From Molanna angustata (taxonomy: Eukaryota > Arthropoda > Insecta > Trichoptera > Molannidae): a stretch of 64,000 nucleotides of DNA. Where the stretch lies: positions 30,301,563 through 30,365,562 of the forward strand of contig OY754980.1 in assembly GCA_963576475.1 (NCBI GenBank), in the 5' to 3' direction. Both the position numbers and the translations under genes were made by a program. Below the pieces are notes generated by a model. The model was given only the letters and a program-made list of their open reading frames with translations. It was not told where the DNA came from and searched no databases. Shown here in pieces: positions 1-12,363 of this stretch (the stretch's first letter is position 1; every line of letters starts with the position of its first letter).

Positions 1-904
1 CGAAGGCTTTGGTGGAGACATTTAAATCAAATCATCTGCAGGACTTACGACTCATCGTGGACTACGTTACGACTCATATTAGCAAATTGTGTATGACTTG
101 ACACGAAAAACTTGTGAGATCCAATAACTCGTTATAGGATATCTAAATTATTGTGTATTACATTTTTTAGTGACAAATCATATCGCAATTCGTAAAAAAA
201 CAAAAAAACCCTGAATTAAAAAAAAAATAATTTTAACAATATTTCTATTTTACAAAATCCCTGAGTGATATCGAAGCTTGTTTTATACGATCAGATTTAT
301 AAAAATAATCTCGCAAGTATGTATAAATAAACAAAATGATATTTCTTTATTTTTTTTAATAATCATGTGAGTAATAAACTACAATATATTATTTCTTATT
401 TATCTACATCTCAACAGAAACAAAGCATATATTAATAAATTATACAAATTTTTGAGAAGTTTACTGTATCGAATCCGTCATCAATGTACATAATATTTTA
501 ACCAAAAGTCATAAATCAACACGCAGGTTCAGCATTGACACTTTTTAAAACTTGGTACTTAATGATTCGTAGATCAAACTATGGCGCCCTTGAACGGCGC
601 ATTATTTACATAACGTATACAAATTCATTTGATTAGTGAAAATAAAACTAGATATTGGGCAATAAACGCGGTTTTTGTTCACTGGTGAGCAAAATTAAAG
701 GTACTAGGAACATTGACAATAGAATTATAACAATCAAATGCAGATCTATTAGGGCAACAAAGGAACACATGGTTGGGCGACTCAACATCCAATCCATATT
801 GGACTATCTACAACACCAATTTTATGTAAGTGAAAATCCAATATACAATGACTAATTCGGAAACGACATATTATATTACTTTTTCTCTTTTTGATTTCTT
901 CGTG
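1..904. other. AT-rich sequence, no gene recognised
   Basis: Short open frames only (for example 655-855, which I do not recognise). No splice-bounded exon of the neurexin gene is visible. Presumably neurexin intron or 5' flank. Confidence 0.5.
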
Positions 905-1230
905 GCATGAAACCTGGGACTGGAGTCGCAAAACATGACAGAATCCGCAACGAGTATGTACGAGGTAGCCTTGGCATTGCGGACTGACCCCAAGAAAATC
1001 GTCTTTGATGGTTTGGTCTTGTCAAAATAAGACCATCTGAATATATTGGCAATGAGGTTAAGAGTTTATAATGCTGGGACAGCGTGGGGTTGAAAAACCA
1101 AAGCTCCGATGGCGATGTAGATGCTGAATCATGTGAGATCACCGAGGATGAAGCCAAAGACATAGCAAAGTGGAGTTATCGGACCTGAAAAGCTGACCCT
1201 GTCACCATGCGGGATAATTGCTAGAAGGAT
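905..1230 (+). mobile_element. Degraded LINE reverse transcriptase C-terminus
   Basis: Broken plus-strand frames give RNEYVRGSLGIA, then PSEYIGNEVKSL, then DEAKDIAKWSYRT and KADPVTMRDN. This resembles the RT-distal region of RTE-like LINEs common in Lepidoptera. Several frameshifts and stops make it a relic. Confidence 0.5.
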
Positions 1231-3107
1231 TGATTGATTTGTGTTAACAAAATACATATGAGATTTAAACATTCGTAGTTAGGTACCTATATCATGTTAT
1301 TTTAGCAAACAATTTCGCGAGAAAATTATTATATGTGTACATATTGTATGTAGGTAGTTATGTCTGAGATTAAATTCAATATGGATTCTGTGAAACTTTA
1401 CCGATAACTTTCTATCAAAGTTAGTTATCAAATATCGTATCCTTCCTAGTTTCCTCTTTATCCTTATCCTTCTCTCTGTTTGCCCTTAAATTATTAATAC
1501 GATGTAATATTTATATTGTTTGTTTGACATTGTGCAGAAAATCTGAAGGCAAACGTTCAATCAGTTTGCGATTGACTAATTATTCCAAAACTATGCGTAC
1601 TTACAAATCATATTAATGATTAATTGTATATAGATCAGTTGTTTTGAGAAACTGTCGACTGAATAACTAAGTGTGATAATACTGTAAGTTATACCATTTC
1701 AAATTAACAATTTATCAGAAAATAATTTAAATATGTAATGATATAATAAATTTATTTATTTATTTATTCATAAACGGCATAAATTGCCTATTACATACAT
1801 ACATAAAAACACATATTGATGATAAAAATATATAGAATAAGAAAAAAACAATTAAGTATCTTTACACCTGGCAAAAAAAACTTAAACCTTAACAGTAAGA
1901 CAATAAATTAAAAATAAAAAAACAATAGATGTAAGCAAACATAAAAAAGATAAACATATGGACTCAAAATAAACCAAACATTAAATAAAGAAGTATTATA
2001 AATACAAAAAATAACAGCGTCATGTAAATTATAAATAAACAAAAAGATGTACAAAAAAACAAACATTTTACAATCGAAAATATAAAAATCCGTACTAAAA
2101 ATATTACAAGTTGTTTCTCTCATAAAAAAATGTGCATAATCATCCGTTTATATTTATATTTGGACAGCTTAACAGGACATATAACGCTAAAATTAGTGAC
2201 TGAAAACATGATATATTAAAACCGCCCAATGCACTATGAAGTTACGCGTTAGTAAGGATAACTATGCCGTGCGTTAAAAAAGGTTTATACGTGATTTAAA
2301 ATATCGGAAACCCAAAATTTGTTGATTTTTTGCATTTTAAGAACAAACCTTTGTTAAAATGAAAAAACTTTATCGGTCATTCACTTTGATTTTATGCACT
2401 CTCTATGCATATAAAAGATTTATTTCTCTACGACACATAGTTATGGAGTAATTTTAAAAAAATGTTGTAAAAAAAGATATTTTTAATCATTTGTTTATGT
2501 GAATTTAAGCTGAATTTTAAAATTGTGTGACGAACATTCACCAGAGAAACGTTGCAAAGACTTATACTTTTTTTTCTAGAAACATGCTGTTCAACATATT
2601 TGAGGGATTTGATTTGAAATTGAGGTGTTTAGGTTTATATGGCCCCTTAAAAATATCACCTAATAATGGAATGGGGATTATGGAGACGACTAGCGAGTGA
2701 TATTCTGTCTGTGTACGTTATTATTATTCTCTAGTAAATTCACGCATAGAGTAAAGAATATACAGACCTGACATAAACTGCGACTTAAGGCCAGGGTATT
2801 GGCACATGTTTAAGTGAGGTGGAATGGGGTTATCTCAAACACATTCAATCTTTAAATAAAATGACACATTAATATAGCAGTAAAAGTATTTCGAAATGTA
2901 AATCACTGTTAACAACACAACTTTTGATATTAGTGTCGAGTACTGTTTCAATTATTATTCCGAACTACATATTATATGAAAAATATTTAATAGGTGCGTT
3001 ATATTAATTGCCACCAAGTTTTAGTGGTAGTGTTTACAAAAAAGTGACTTTTGTCATGTCTATATATTATTAGTCTTTGATTGGAACAATATATTTAAAA
3101 ATAGTTG
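1231..3107. other. AT-rich intronic sequence with a retroposon-like tail
   Basis: No coding potential. At 1742-1800 a (TTTA)n run followed by CATAAACGGCATAAATTGCC looks like the antisense 3' tail of a retroposon. The rest is simple AT-rich sequence. Confidence 0.4.
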
Positions 3108-4149
3108 GGTATGTTTCTCAATAGATGGCGTTATAAAAAGATTTCTTCGATACTTCATAGATATAACAGCTTATTTTCAAACGATTTGTTTCTCGTTATT
3201 AAAATATATTATGGATCTTTCAAAATTGCATTGATAAGGGAACACAATAAGAATGCATAATTGGCGAACGTTGCGCAAGCGCATAAAGTGTTCGCATAAA
3301 CCAGCCGATGACAGGTCGTGAGCCCTGTAGGTGCCTTGAGTTCCTGGTTCCTCTATAATATTCCAACTTCGACTCTATTAAGGTGTTAATAATCGTTAAT
3401 ACATAATTCCGAAAACGATATTTTGACTCAATTCATATATTATCTATGTAATAACATGCTCTCACGAGTCACGAATCGGAAAAAATTAGCCTCACCGCCA
3501 AAAAATGCGATGCGAATAAGTTTTCGTCGTTTTTCGCAAATAATTGACTAATAATCGAAATGCGAAACAATCAATATTGAAAAATAAGTTAATCCCAAAA
3601 ATAAGAAGATAAAATTTTTTTATAAAAAGTCACAATTTTTTTTTAATTAAAAAATAAAACAGTATGTTTTAGATTCTACGTAAGTATATTGTTTATTGGT
3701 CAATAGCTATTTCGCCTTGTTAGTACCTACGTACACACTAAAGGCATCTTCAAGACTGTTCTACAAAGTTAATTTATAACTTAGATTTTCACACATCGAG
3801 ATTACTTTTTAATTCGATTGTAATTCCCCATTTAAATTGTTGTTCTAGTGTCCTATTCATCTGCAATGAAACTCAAAATATAAAATTACAGATCATTCGT
3901 AATATGGGAATGAGAACAATTTTAAAATGCAACAGATAAACAAGAATAAACCTAATGTTAAATAAACTAAAATTAATGACAGTACATAAAGCAATACATT
4001 ATATTATTATACAACACATTAACTTTGATTTACAAACTATAAAAAATATGCTTCCAAAAATATGCAGAAAAATATATTATTAAATGTCAATGTTCACTCC
4101 GAGAGGATTTCAGGATTTTAGACTTCCAAAAACGAGATTAACAAGTACC

Positions 4150-4275
4150 TACACAAAATAGTTTATATCATAAAGGTCTCAAAATATATAATAGTTTGCC
4201 ACCAAACATAAAAGGAACCAAAAGTCTTGTCACCTTTCGTAGGCTTTGTGCTACTAAAATTTATTATTATTATTA
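4150..4275 (+). mobile_element. LINE C-terminal fragment
   Basis: The frame around 4165-4260 reads HKGLKIYNSLPPNIKGTKSL, then VTFRRLC. This is the (L/I)-Y-N-x-L-P-x-x-I-K-x-x-x-S-L-x-x-F-(K/R)-R motif that closes many LINE ORF2 proteins. It is too short to assign to a clade. Confidence 0.45.
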
Positions 4276-4539
4276 TTTCAATTACACAACACAAAAATTG
4301 TCTTTAATATTCTATAAAAACATTTTGTTTAACAAAACCAAAAAACATAATATGTACTTACGTAATAAAAAAACAAAGGGTTGGTAATATTTCATAAGAA
4401 TTTTTAAATTGCCGTTAAAAAGATAAAGAAAAATTCGTTGTTTACGATTCGATAAATGATCTTTTAAAGTTTGCAAGTTTCGTCATAAATGAAGACAATC
4501 TCAGAACAATGGTAATAATTAACTAACTGTTGTGGAACA

Positions 4540-5350
4540 TTATCTGTTGCTGGTGCCTGGTGCGTACTTTCAACTATAGCAACGTAATCCTACCGAAGAA
4601 AGATATCATTAATCTTTTTTATTCCTCCATTCCAAAACGTCAAAATAATAACAGGATCTCTTTGTGCGCCAGGACCTCCTCATCTGCGGTCAACACCATC
4701 ATGAATTGTACCATTTCCTCATCGCGAGTATGTAAATCATTTGCAAGAAATATACCGAAACCATGTGAACGCAGACAAAAATCTCCTTACGCGACGTCCT
4801 ACGTAGGTTTGGTCGATATGAGCAGCAGTAAGTTTTTAATCTCCACTTTTTTTTAACAAAGTTTGAGCGATATCCCTGCACCAGAAAGTGAGTCCCTTCT
4901 GAATATAACACCTTCCTCCAGTCTTCTACAGTCCATTTGGCATAATTTCTGCCACAAATGAGCTTTTGTTTCATCTTACGTGCTGGCAGGAGTTCTTCCG
5001 TGGTCAAATTGCTCTTATCCCAGATTTTATCAATCTTCTTCGTACTGTCAAGTCATGAATTATCACTCCAGTAACTGCCAAGTCTTTTTGAAGATCTTAT
5101 CTTGCTTTTTTGGGGATTCACTTACTATTAATTATTTGAGATACTTCATCTAGGACAGTTCTTTCCTTTTTTCTTACATTTCCCAACTCTTCTTGATTTA
5201 ACCAACCCTGATTCTCTTTTCTGCTTAATAATGTTACTGACTGGTCTCTGGCTCACTGAAACAACCACTGGCAATCTCTTTTTGTGTCATTGAAGTGTGT
5301 TCACTTAAAGTCATAATATTTTCCCTTTTCCTCGGAGTGATATCCATGAC
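4540..5350 (-). pseudogene. Tc1/mariner-like transposase relic
   Basis: Read from 5350 downward: ITPRKRENIMTLSEHTSMTQ with KEIAS forms the N-terminal helix-turn-helix. After a frameshift the VSQRPVS-type second helix appears, then VLDEVSQIINSK. The open piece at 4699-5007 carries RKMKQKLICGRNYAKWTVED and WRKVLYSEGTHF. In active Tc1 enzymes the last motif is W-x-x-V-x-(F/W)-S-D-E-x-x-F with the first catalytic Asp; here it reads SEG, so that residue is lost. Multiple frameshifts and stops confirm it is dead. It lies centrally in the inverted-end element and is its probable former transposase. Confidence 0.6.
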
Positions 5351-6660
5351 TTAAAATCAACACAAAAACACTGTTAGTATGTTCAAGCAACTTCGAAATA
5401 CGTTATTTACTAAGAAAATGTGAAAAAAAAACTATAGACTAACCGATAAATAGCAATATGAGCTCCCAAAGAATAAATTAACCATAAGTTATAATTTTTG
5501 GCACTAAAAAATAGTCGAAAATGACATAATAGTGTTTTTGTAAGTAAAAAATGACAAATATTCCATTAATTTGCACTATACCTACTGTAATATTATGTAT
5601 GTAGTGGAGTAATTAATGTCAGCCATAATCCACTCGTTTTTAAATCAAATTCTCAATGGGCACCTATTTTATTTTGTTTGTGCTTTCATAGCTTCATGCA
5701 TTCTCGCCAAGCTTTTCGAATGTGCGGTTTTGATGTACGCGACATTTTTCCCGCATGATATTTCGAGTACCTATCGGTAATTCCGCAGATTTTGAGGAAT
5801 CATTTTACTCGCATTCTACGCCCACAACGTTGAAATGTGTAACTCCTGACTAAGCGGGGTCGGCCTTAATAACAACCAACACTGCAAACTGTTATCTCGT
5901 CCTATCTCCTCTCTTACATCATACCCTGCCTACCTTCACCTACACAGAAGAGACAAAACGACCGTATAAAGGTAATTTATTTATAGCTTTTCTTATGATA
6001 CCAACTGAAAATAAGCCATGAATATGAAGCGGAAATCTCTTATTTTGACATTGTCATATTTCATAATAATATTTAAGTGCCTGCTTATGTCTTAATTCGC
6101 TACTGCTTCTACCACCGCAACCCGCTCTGCATGTGGGTTAAGTAAATCAGTACCTTCAAAGAACATAATATATTTATTAAAAAATTTAACATCTTAATAG
6201 AGACGAAGTTGGAATATTATAGGAGAACCAGGAACTCAAGGCACATACGGGGCTCACGACCTTTCATCGGTTGATTTACACTATGTACTTTATGAGCTTG
6301 TGCAACATTCACCAATTATGTATGTGTCTATATATTTTTAATCATAGAAATCTGTTTGTTTTGAAAATATGCTAAAAAACACCATCGCCACCTATGAAGT
6401 GACGAAGAAACCTTTTTGTAACGTCATCTATTGAGAAATCGGTTAGTAAATAATGAAAGCAACAGTACTTAATTTACCTACTCGTTTTTAATGCATACAT
6501 ATACCTATACATTCTATCAGAACATATTCCACAATGTGAAGAAAGCAGCGACAAGTGTACGAGTGTGGATTATTTTATAAAAGGAAGCATAATACATGAG
6601 GTTATACCCACACACTAGTCTCGTCTCATCTTAATAGGCACTACATTCATAATGGGTGGT

Positions 6661-7487
6661 GAACCTCATTGCTGAACTATGTGAGATGTTATTGTTGCCT
6701 GTTGTATTTTCTATTACCCGGCTCTTACGGGACACCCGAAACACTACATTCAGAATGTGTGATGGTGAACCTCATTGCTGAACTATGTGAGATGTTATTG
6801 TTGCCTGTTGTATTTTCTATTACCCGGCTCTTACGGGACACCCGAAACACTACATTCAGAATGTGTGATGGTGAACCTCATTGCTGAACTATGTGAGATG
6901 TTATTGTTGCCTGTTGTATTTTCGATTACATGGCTCTTACAGGACACTCGAAAACACTACATTCAGAATGTGTGATGGTGAACATCACAGCTGAACTATG
7001 TGAGATGTTATTGCTGCCTGTTGTATTTTCTATTACCCGGCTCTTACGGGACACCCGAAACACTACATTCAGAATGTGTGATGGTGAACCTCATTGCTGA
7101 ACTATGTGAGATGTTATTGCTGCCTGTTGTATTTTCTATTACCCGGCTCTTACGGGACACCCGAAACACTACATTCAGAATGTGTGATGGTGAACCTCAT
7201 TGCTGAACTATGTGAGATGTTATTGCTGCCTGTTGTATTTTCTATTACCCGGCTCTTACGGGACACCCGAAACACTACATTCAGAATGTGTGATGGTGAA
7301 CCTCATTGCTGAACTATGTGAGATGTTATTGCTGCCTGTTGTATTTTCTATTACCCGGCTCTTACGGGACACCCGGAACACTACATTCAGAATGTGTGAT
7401 GGTGAACCTCATTGCTGAACTATGTGAGATGTTATTGTTGCCTGTTCTATTTTCGATAATCCGGCTCTTACGGGACATTCGATATCG
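6661..7487 (+). repeat. 106-bp tandem array, eight copies
   Basis: Units start at 6661, 6767, 6873, 6980, 7086, 7192, 7298 and 7404, each opening GAACCTCATTGCTGAAC; the fourth and last are the most diverged. Because 106 is not a multiple of 3, every frame cycles and yields overlapping pseudo-open frames; it is not coding. Flanks (6606-6660 and 7488-7514) match a single-unit copy at 61840-61985, so the array grew inside a dispersed element. Confidence 0.9.
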
Positions 7488-7514
7488 ATGATAATTAAAA
7501 AATAGTGGAAGCAT

Positions 7515-7880
7515 TTAAAGTTTATTCTATAGATACTACATCTTTGGTCCCTCCACCACCCACTCGCAACAGAGTCACTTGCTTCACTCAATCGCAGCAC
7601 CCATTCACAGTGGACCTTCAACATATACGAACAAGTCGCTTCTCGATCTCCTTTATTAATACAGCAGCCCGACTGTGGAACGATCTTCCGAATTCTGTGT
7701 TTCCACCTTCGTACAACCCGGTTCTTTTTAAAATCCGAATTAATAAACTCTTTTCTAGATTGCAAAACCCTCCCGACGCTACGTAGTGCGCTTCTTCGGA
7801 AGAGTAAAATGGACCCAAATCCTAATAGCTGGCGTCCCCTACGTAGAAGCACTATTCTTGGACGGTGCCTCACAGCAATC
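7515..7880 (+). mobile_element. 3' end of the same LINE family as 36529-37799
   Basis: The frame 7505-7786 reads SLVPPPPTRNRVTCFTQSQH, then RLWNDLPNSVF and IRINKLFSRLQNPPDAT, nearly identical to the C-terminus of the minus-strand copy at 36640-36870. The shared 3' UTR (TGGACCCAAATCC, GGCGTCCCCTACGTAG) follows to about 7850. Relative to the other copy about 26 bases are missing just before SLVPPPP. It abuts the 106-bp tandem array on its left. Confidence 0.85.
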
Positions 7881-8395
7881 TACATTTTGTTTTTAAACGC
7901 TTTGAAAATGTTTTTTATGCATTTTTTATTTCTTTCTATTACTTTTGTAAAGTTAAAATATCAGGATTATTTTATTTGTTTGCGAACACGGCACGCTGTT
8001 CTACAATAAAAATTCGCCTGATAAATTGCAACTGGTATAGCAAAAAAAATACCTCCTTTGATAAAACTATCACTTATCGGGTGAAACGCCAAAAATTAAT
8101 TAAAATAAAAACCTATCACGGGTTCGTCTGAATCAACATGATAAGGTACAAGAGGTGATGAACTTTGCCACGGAAGGTAATATATGGCATTTAAATACCG
8201 CAGTCATTATTTGCGAACGCGGTTTGATGGTTTCTAATTAATCAAGTTACAACTAGAAAGAATTTTTGTCTTGTCTACTCCTGAATACGTACAATGGATA
8301 GGTACCTACGTATATCACAACAAAAAATAGTATCAAACAATTAACAAGATATTTAATGGATAACGATGTGTTCAATACCAATTAATTATATCGTC
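7881..8395. other. AT-rich sequence, nothing recognised
   Basis: Short open frames (to 8131) are without similarity that I recognise. Confidence 0.4.
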
Positions 8396-8590
8396 GGCCT
8401 TCGTGGCTCAGTTGGTTAGATATCTGACTGCTGAGCCAAAGGTCCCGGGTTTGATTCCCGGTGGAGCCACAGTTTTTAATTGTGTTTTCAGTCTGGATCT
8501 GTGAGACGATTAATACCATAAGTCTTCAGAATGTGGCAACTTCTTATTGGGTGCGTGTTAAATTAATATTTAACATTGTACCGGTTAGTT
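8396..8590 (+). mobile_element. tRNA-derived SINE
   Basis: Has a pol III A box (GTGGCTCAGTTGGTTAGA) and B box (GGTTTGATTCC) with a good T arm (CCGGG/CCCGG). The acceptor stem GTCGGCC does not pair with GGAGCCA, so it is a tRNA-like head and not a tRNA. The body continues TTTCAGTCTGGATCTGTGAG to GGCAACTTCTTATTGGGTGC. Close copies: 9980-10160 and partial ones at 35650-35740 and 35985-36075. Confidence 0.85.
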
Positions 8591-8599
8591 GCTCGAGAA

Positions 8600-9979
8600 G
8601 CAATATTTAATAAATAAATTTATGTTTCCTGAACTTAAGATCACTTTGAAATATTTGAAAGTTAAAAATTGAGAAGCACTGATCAGATATATTTCAAAGT
8701 CTTATGGGGTTTAATTTTTAAAATAATCGAATGAGTACTTCGATAAAGTAGAATAAACACGCCGTACATAGTACTCGGCACACACACACACATACATTGT
8801 GATGAAACTTTCATAATACAATCTCAGCATGATACTAAATGATAATCTGGAATAAAAAAATAACCTTAAAAATTGCGAATTCAACTCCATTCATAATTAA
8901 TAACCATTTATGGAAACTTTGCTAGTTTATTTGATTATTATTTTGTACCATTACAATTTATTAATAAAACTGTATGTTTCCTTGATAAATAAATAAATAA
9001 ACTCCCCACTATACCCCCTTGGGATAATAAGGAGTGAAAACAGTTGCGGAATTTGGCGGTAAACGATGGATTCAGTGAGCTTATTAAATTTAAAAAAAAT
9101 ATTTATCGAAATTTCTGATTAATCAATCGTAATAAAACTACATAGAAAGAGTTCTCTCGTTGTCTACTCCTAAATACATGCAATAATTATAGCATCAGAA
9201 CGAAAAAAATAAAAATATCAAACTTTTTACAGCGGTATTTGGCGGGTAACAATGAGTTACTTCAACATCTTAAATTGAAAATATTTATTTTATGTAAAGT
9301 GTGCAAGAAAGGCAAATACTATCGACTATACAGTATAATATAAATATATTTACCTAACAGGCATAGACCTACACGCAGATCCCATGGTACTTCTCCAACC
9401 TATTCGGGGATTTCCAGAAAAATGTTCAGATATTTTTTTACATAAATATTTATTAGGGACGAGATCTTCGGAATGTAAATAATGGGAAGATATACAGTAT
9501 CGGAGATATATAATGTATTAAATTGTTGTCGAGGGGATAAGAATACGAAATTATCACATTTTCTTAAAATGCTATCGATAAAAAATATACTATCCAAATA
9601 AACACCCATTTAGGTAAAACAAAAAATAAATAAAATTAATAAAACTGGGATAAAGAATGTCACATCTTCTATCTAAATATTGAAAAAATCGTCTGGATTG
9701 GAATCGTGTACAAAATTTTCAAATTAATTGCATATTCAATACATTATATGGTGGGGGTATGAGGTAGCCTGGTAATCACGACCTGGGTCAGTTCTCATGT
9801 ACATAGAGTTGCCTCAGACCAATCATTCAATAAACATCATACGCAGTATTATTTTTTAATCTCACATATATGTATGTATGTAGGTACTGACAATCTACTT
9901 CCCACAGTGGTGACCCCGACGCTTCAGAGCTAGTATCATTAGTATATCTAGTATATTAAATTAATAATAGATATTGTTG
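8600..9979. other. AT-rich intronic sequence
   Basis: No gene recognised. Contains a short CA run at 8779-8792 and weak internal similarity (two copies of a segment with GTTCTCTCGTTGTCTACTCC-type text around 8262 and 9150). Confidence 0.35.
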
Positions 9980-10160
9980 GGCTTTGTGGCTCAGTTGGTT
10001 TTATATATTACTGCTGATCCAAAGATTCGATTCCCAGTGGAGACACAGTTTTTGATTGTGTTTTCAGTCTGAATCTGGGAGACGAAAAATATTGTAAATC
10101 TCCAGAATGTGGCAACTTATTATTGGGTGCGTATTAAATTAAACTTTGACATAGTAGGTA
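9980..10160 (+). mobile_element. tRNA-derived SINE, diverged copy
   Basis: GCTTTGTGGCTCAGTTGG (A box) and GATTCGATTCCCAGTGGAG (B-box region), then the same body as 8396-8590. Several substitutions damage the tRNA-like folds. Confidence 0.8.
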
Positions 10161-10220
10161 CAGAAGGAACACAAAATAAATCACAATAAGAAGTTCATAT
10201 ATTATTATGTTCACATATAA

Positions 10221-11237
10221 CTAGTTGCATGTAACACATGAGATCCAGCTGTCGATAGCGATAGTATGTATAGTTGAAGAATATGTACCAAACTATAAAC
10301 CCATAAATACAAATTATTTATTATTTTATGATATTTAGTTTTCTATACAACACATGTACCTAGGTAGTCAAGATAGGATAGTATGGAGGTCAGTCTTTTT
10401 TTCCTACCCGGAATATGAAAACAGCATGATGGTATATGTATATTGTATGTTTAGAGATGAAGTATCAAACTATTAAGTCTTCTTTGATATTGTGTATAGG
10501 TGACTACCATACAAATTGTATGAAGCGATGTCGTCACTAAATTCAACTTTTATAAAAATTGTTAAAAAAAATTTGAGATGTACTGCTACAATGTTTATAT
10601 TTTTTATATAAAATTAAAATATCTAGTTGGGGTGTTTCGGCTTTTTTCGATATTTTAAAAAAAAATGGAAATATAGGCAGTTAAACTCATAAATTTATCA
10701 TAAAAAAAATACTTTTCTTAATAAAAAATGTTCTCAAACATCTTCTTGTTTCTTTTTATTAAGAAAAATATTTTTTGTATGATAAATTTATGAGTTAAAC
10801 TGCTTATATTTTAATTTTTTTTTAAATATCGAAAAAAGCCGAAACACCCCAACTAGATAATTTAATTTTCTATAAAAAATATTAACATGGTATTAGCACA
10901 TCTCAAACTTTTTTTAACAATTTTTATAAAAATGGAATGTAGTGACGACATTGCTTCATACAATTTGTAGGGCAGTCGCCTATACACAATATGTAAGAAG
11001 ACTTAATAGTTTGATAGGTACTTAATCTCCAAACATACATACAGAACCATCATGCTGTTTTCATATTCCGGGTAGGAAAAGAGGACTGACCTCCATACTG
11101 TCCTATATTGACATACATACCAACATGTGTTAAAATTTTCAATAATTTGGATTTATGAGTTTATAGTTTGATTTTTATTCTTCAACTATACATACTATCG
11201 CTATCGACAGTTGGATCTCATGTGTTACATGCAACTA
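10221..11237. mobile_element. 1-kb palindromic Helitron-like element with two 3' ends
   Basis: Left half and right half are inverted copies (centre near 10735). It opens CTAGTTGCATGTAACACATG and closes CATGTGTTACATGCAACTAG. Each outer end is therefore the 3' end (CTAG, next base T on its own strand, with a CATGT/ACATG stem) of the family whose complete copies lie at 11284-12363 and 17039-18143. No 5' end is present. Confidence 0.75.
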
Positions 11238-11283
11238 GTTATATTACAACGTTTTTCTAAAAATCAGTTTTATAGATATATTA

Positions 11284-11487
11284 TCCAACTGTCGATTTGT
11301 TCAGGAGAACTTTGTTCTCTTAACATATCGACAATGTTTCAAGCCAGGATACGCGAAAATTGTATGGAGAGGTCTACTTTTTTCACGGCTTTTCCAACTT
11401 TGAAGTCAAAAAACAACAACTTAGAGGATTCGCAGCATATATGTTCTATACAAGGATTTACTCAGAATTCGGAGTAGAAAATTTCGT

Positions 11488-11519
<32 letters not shown>

Positions 11520-11567
11520 CTGTGTGTGTGAGGGTGTGTAAGGGTGTGTGTGTGTGTGTGTGTGTGT

Positions 11568-11605
<38 letters not shown>

Positions 11606-12363
11606 TATAACTTTTGATCCGCTCAATTTACAGAGCCCAAAATTTCAGAATATATAAAAAGTTACAGGCCTACAAAACTTTTATACTCAGAATTTTGAAT
11701 TTTTGTTTCAGTCAGGGGTTATCAACTTTTTAATTTTTATTTTATTTTTACATATATCTCAGAAACCATAAAAGCTAGAACGCTGAAAATTGGTACAAAC
11801 ATAGAAAAATAAAAAATCTCAAATTGACTTTTTCAAAAAAATTCCAGAGTTTCTCAAACATTTTTTATTAAGAAAAATATTTTTTTTATGATAAATTTAT
11901 GAGTTTAACTGCCTATATTTCCAAAACTTATAAAATTATCGAAAAAAGCCGAAACACCCCAACTAGATAATTTAATTTTCTATAAAAAATATTTAAATTG
12001 TAGTAGAAAATCTCAATTTTTTTTAACCTTTTTTTTAAAAATTGAATTTAGTGACGACATCGCTTCATACATTTTGTATGGCAGTCGCCTATACACAATA
12101 TGTAAGAAGACTTAATAGTTTGATACTTCATCTCCAAACATACATACATACCATCATGATATTTTCATATTCTGGGTAGGAAAAAAGGATCTTCCTCCAT
12201 ACTATCCTATCTTGACATACATACCTACATATGTTGCATAGAAAACAAAATATCTGAAAATATTCAAAAATTTGTATTTATGGGTTTATAGTTTGGTACA
12301 TATTCTTCAACTATACATACTATCGCTATCGACAGTTGGATCTCATGTGTTACATGCAACTAG
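11284..12363 (+). mobile_element. Helitron-like non-autonomous element (family A), complete
   Basis: Begins TCCAACTGTCGATTTGTTCA after an A and ends GTTACATGCAACTAG before a T, matching Helitron termini (5' TC, 3' CTAG, insertion between A and T). A subterminal inverted pair ATCCAACTGTCGAT / ATCGACAGTTGGAT and an internal TG microsatellite (about 11487-11600) recall DINE/HINE-type elements. No Rep/helicase frame. Confidence 0.7.

Larger units (their letters stand above)
3108..6449. mobile_element. 3.3-kb DNA transposon-like element with ~280-bp inverted ends
   Basis: The left arm (3108-3395) and right arm (6185-6449) are inverted copies of each other at roughly 80 percent by eye. Shared blocks are TCTCAATAGATGGCGTTA, GGTCGTGAGCCC, TGCCTTGAGTTCCTGGTT and ATATTCCAACTTCG. 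The interior contains a broken Tc1-like transposase on the minus strand and a LINE C-terminal scrap. Parts of the arms recur as the two halves of the foldback at 60519-60857. Boundaries are by homology only; no clear target duplication was recognised. Confidence 0.6.

Noticed and set aside
568..610. Second primer-binding-site-like motif (GGCGCCCTTGAACGG)
   Set aside because: The match to known tRNA ends is poor and is better explained as a short GC palindrome.
876..1163. 95-residue minus-strand gene
   Set aside because: Shadow of a plus-strand LINE relic at 905-1230.
6669..7491. Series of similar ~70-residue frames
   Set aside because: Overlapping readings of the 106-bp tandem repeat; no conserved gene structure.
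8398..8470. Genuine tRNA gene
   Set aside because: The A and B boxes and T arm are good, but the acceptor stem does not pair and a SINE body follows, also seen at 9980-10160.
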